From the NCBI GenBank assembly GCA_964502735.1, contig CAZCYD010000049.1, positions 1-24,571 of the forward strand: a stretch of DNA of 24,571 nucleotides, written 5' to 3'. Made by a program: the position numbers and the translations under genes. Shown here in pieces: positions 23,009 through 24,571 of this stretch. The stretch comes from JACKAN01 sp964502735 (lineage in GTDB: Bacteria > Bdellovibrionota > Bdellovibrionia > Bdellovibrionales > UBA1609). Under the pieces are notes generated by a model. The model saw nothing but the letters and a program-made list of their open reading frames with translations. It ran no database searches and was not told the DNA's origin. Each line of letters opens with the position of its first letter. Positions within the stretch are counted from its first letter, which is position 1.

Positions 23009-23794
23009 TTACTCTGTTAAGCTGTTTTTATGGAACTCTCTCTCTGAAAATTTCTCTCCCAGCTTACGACTCTTCCAATTCAAAACAGACGATTTACGGG
23101 TTTGATGGTTTACCATTTCTAAGCTTGAAGCCCTCCACCATTTTTGTATTTTAGAATAGTTTTTAAAATTTGCAGTTTTTAAAATTTCATTTTTCCTATC
23201 ATAGTACTCGACCTTTGAAGGCTGTAGGTTCGCCTTGTTGACCCACATCACTTGTCGCTTATAGCCACTGTCTTTGTCCTTTGGATATCGTTCGACTATC
23301 CAGTGGTCTTTCCCGTTAAGCTTTGTATCCTTAATGAATTTATAATCATATTTTTCCAACTCTTGGGAACCTAAATCTTCATATGAAAACTCACTTCCCA
23401 TAAATGAGCCGGTTTTACTTCGAGAGCTAATTCTTTTTACTTTTTTTAGCGCCGGCAAAAACAACCATTGGTCGTCATCACCTTTCTTGTGAGAGTGAGT
23501 TAACATTTTTGACCCTTTCACATCGGCTGGCCACAAAAATGTAATTATGGACTTGTCTCCTTCCCCAGAAACTTCCATGGTTTTCCAAACCATCTTTCGT
23601 TCTATCTTTTCCCCTTGAGCGTTAATGAGTATCATCTCCATTTCGGCGCTTTCTCCTCTAAACCCATCGTTCGATTTATTACTTTTTGTCGCTATTTCTA
23701 ATCCTTTTTTAACGGGATCTGCGTATGTAGATGAGAAAGAAAATATTAGAACACTCAGTGAACAAAAAAATGCCGCAACTCTGATTTTCATCAT
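23009..23794 (-). CDS. LolA-like outer-membrane lipoprotein-sorting protein
   Basis: This 261-residue periplasmic protein has a signal peptide (KIRVAAFFCSLSVLIFSFSSTYA). The mature part shows features of the LolA-like family found next to MMPL permeases: SIITFLWPADVKGSKMLTHS, DDQWLFLPALKKVKRISS and GSFMGSEFSYEDLG. It is expected to bind a lipid or lipoprotein and hand it between the permease and the outer membrane. It starts at an ATG with GAGAGG 6 nt upstream and is the first gene of the operon, behind a good promoter (23859-23888). The stop is 1 nt from the next start. The family assignment is firm; the cargo is unknown. Confidence 0.92.
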   Translation of the reverse strand: MMKIRVAAFFCSLSVLIFSFSSTYADPVKKGLEIATKSNKSNDGFRGESAEMEMILINAQGEKIERKMVWKTMEVSGEGDKSIITFLWPADVKGSKMLTHSHKKGDDDQWLFLPALKKVKRISSRSKTGSFMGSEFSYEDLGSQELEKYDYKFIKDTKLNGKDHWIVERYPKDKDSGYKRQVMWVNKANLQPSKVEYYDRKNEILKTANFKNYSKIQKWWRASSLEMVNHQTRKSSVLNWKSRKLGEKFSEREFHKNSLTE

Positions 23795-23858
23795 GATGTA
23801 CCTCTCTATGTTGCTAGCGGTTTAGTAGGCTATACATAACCACTTTGGATGTCTAAAA

Positions 23859-23888
23859 ATTATAACTTTTGACTCACCTCCAAGTCAA
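23859..23888 (-). promoter_or_regulatory. Sigma-70 promoter of the LolA-like/barrel/MMPL operon
   Basis: On the minus strand TTGACT (23883-23888), an 18-nt spacer and a perfect TATAAT (23859-23864) lie upstream of the LolA-like gene. Predicted start is near 23852, with a leader of about 58 nt. The -35 overlaps an 8-bp palindrome (see next entry), so it may be regulated. Confidence 0.65.
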
Positions 23889-23890
23889 AA
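23867..23890. promoter_or_regulatory. Palindrome overlapping the operon promoter, possible operator
   Basis: TTTTGACT (23867-23874) and AGTCAAAA (23883-23890) are exact inverted repeats 8 nt apart in the divergent region. They cover the -35 and part of the spacer of the minus-strand promoter. A repressor dimer is one explanation; an accidental mirror of two -35-like sequences is another. Confidence 0.4.
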
Positions 23891-23943
23891 AAACCTACTG
23901 ATAATGTTGAATATTAGGACCTATTTGGTTAGAATCAACGCCT

Positions 23944-24465
23944 ATGGAAAGACAGCTAGCTCAACGACCTACTTTTTCAATACTATTTGTGACGACAATT
24001 CTCTTATTAGTTCAACTTTTTTCTAGTCACACCTCTTTTGCCAATAAACTTTCCAACTGCAACTCTGATGTCACAATTAAAAAAATTAATGGCGTCAAGA
24101 CTCTCGTCTTAGAAAAACCCCTAGACAAACATCTAATTAAAATGGGTGATGAGTCTTACCACCTTATGATTAATAAAAAATATGAGCTGATACTAGCGGG
24201 TAAACATACACAAACACTTGTCACATCACTTAAGTACAAAGATGATCGCCCCGCTTACTTCATAGAGATTGATTGGGTTGGCGATAGCAATAAGGACTGT
24301 AAACCCGACTTGTTACTGTGGAAAAAGCTGGGCATTTATCTTGGCACAAAAAAAGGCGTTGCTTTACAGAATCACGAAGATCAGGGGCAAGATGAGAAAA
24401 TCCAAATGATGTCACAGCCCTCACTAAAAGAGCCCTACATTGTACAGAGCTTAGGCAAGTATTAA
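23944..24465 (+). CDS. Small secreted protein of unknown function
   Basis: This is a 173-residue product with a long hydrophobic N-terminal segment (ILFVTTILLLVQLFSS, then HTSFA), consistent with a signal peptide. Two Cys (SNCNSD and NKDCKP) could form a disulfide in the periplasm. The central part is beta-rich, and VGDSNKDCKPDLLLW resembles a short Asp-rich calcium-loop-like segment. The ATG at 23944 has no clear Shine-Dalgarno sequence. It is divergent from the LolA-like operon across a 149-nt region. No family is recognised. The stop TAA is joined to a long hairpin repeat. Confidence 0.7.
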   Translation: MERQLAQRPTFSILFVTTILLLVQLFSSHTSFANKLSNCNSDVTIKKINGVKTLVLEKPLDKHLIKMGDESYHLMINKKYELILAGKHTQTLVTSLKYKDDRPAYFIEIDWVGDSNKDCKPDLLLWKKLGIYLGTKKGVALQNHEDQGQDEKIQMMSQPSLKEPYIVQSLGKY

Positions 24466-24515
24466 CCCAAGTCTGCGGATAAAATGCATCAAATTTTATC
24501 CGCAGACTTGGGTGT
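24464..24515. repeat. Hairpin repeat copy 3, perfect 20-bp stem
   Basis: CCCAAGTCTGCGGATAAAAT (24466-24485) pairs exactly with 24493-24512 around the loop GCATCAA. It directly follows the stop of the preceding gene and is a probable terminator or mRNA-end hairpin. The left part, ACCCAAGTCTGCGGATAAAA then TGCATC, is the third copy of the family seen at 2218 and 13451. Confidence 0.8.
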
Positions 24516-24571
24516 TAAAGCGTATTGATCCATAAATAAACGACACCAAGGAGCGGAGAGTTAAATTCTTC

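Overview
The window looks like chromosomal DNA from a Bdellovibrio-like bacterium (Bdellovibrionota). It is AT-rich and Gram-negative in content, with signal peptides, outer-membrane barrels ending in Phe, and a LolA-like protein. It also carries a regulator of the TIGR02147 family, which is typical of Bdellovibrio and Fibrobacter. The taxonomic call is inference. One 100-N assembly gap lies at 15280-15379.

Layout. Positions 1-2.2 kb hold a secreted M23-type peptidase and an overlapping small secreted Cys protein. A predicted outer-membrane barrel (2257-3039, -) and an ABC exporter (3147-4958, -) follow, then alaS (5093-7705, +).

From 7.85 to 17.2 kb lies the most interesting part, a ribosomal-peptide (RiPP) locus of the azole/azoline (TOMM) type. 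Five tightly packed plus-strand genes encode a TIGR02147 regulator, an HTTM-like membrane protein, a Zn-Cys leader-binding/E1-like protein, a YcaO cyclodehydratase ending in a PxPxP tail, and a SagB-type FMN dehydrogenase. Converging on them is a minus-strand pair. The first member is a precursor peptide whose core is a tandem repeat of Gly-Asp-Ser-Cys-Gly-Asp, broken by the assembly gap. The second is an unusual orotate-phosphoribosyltransferase-like/PQQ-type beta-propeller fusion. Divergent from the precursor is an asparagine-synthetase-like protein that lacks the glutaminase Cys. Read together, YcaO plus the E1-like protein would cyclise Ser/Cys in the repeats, SagB would oxidise azolines to azoles, and the AsnB-like and PRTase-propeller proteins may add further modifications, for example on the many Asp residues. 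No dedicated exporter or leader protease is visible.

Positions 17.2-19.15 kb hold an unrecognised secreted coiled-coil protein and a roughly 940-nt non-coding stretch. That stretch carries two copies of a structured element with a C-rich loop and compensatory stem changes, which could be sibling small RNAs. From 19.16 to 23.8 kb (-) is a three-gene envelope operon: a LolA-like protein, an outer-membrane barrel and an MMPL/RND permease. It is preceded by a good sigma-70 promoter overlapping a palindrome. A small secreted protein ends the window.

Two dispersed repeat families sit at gene ends. One is a hairpin element with the core TGCGGATAAAATGCGTC (three copies). The other is a REP-like GGTGCCAGRCCCT motif (two copies), one of which supplies the last codons and stop of the MMPL gene.
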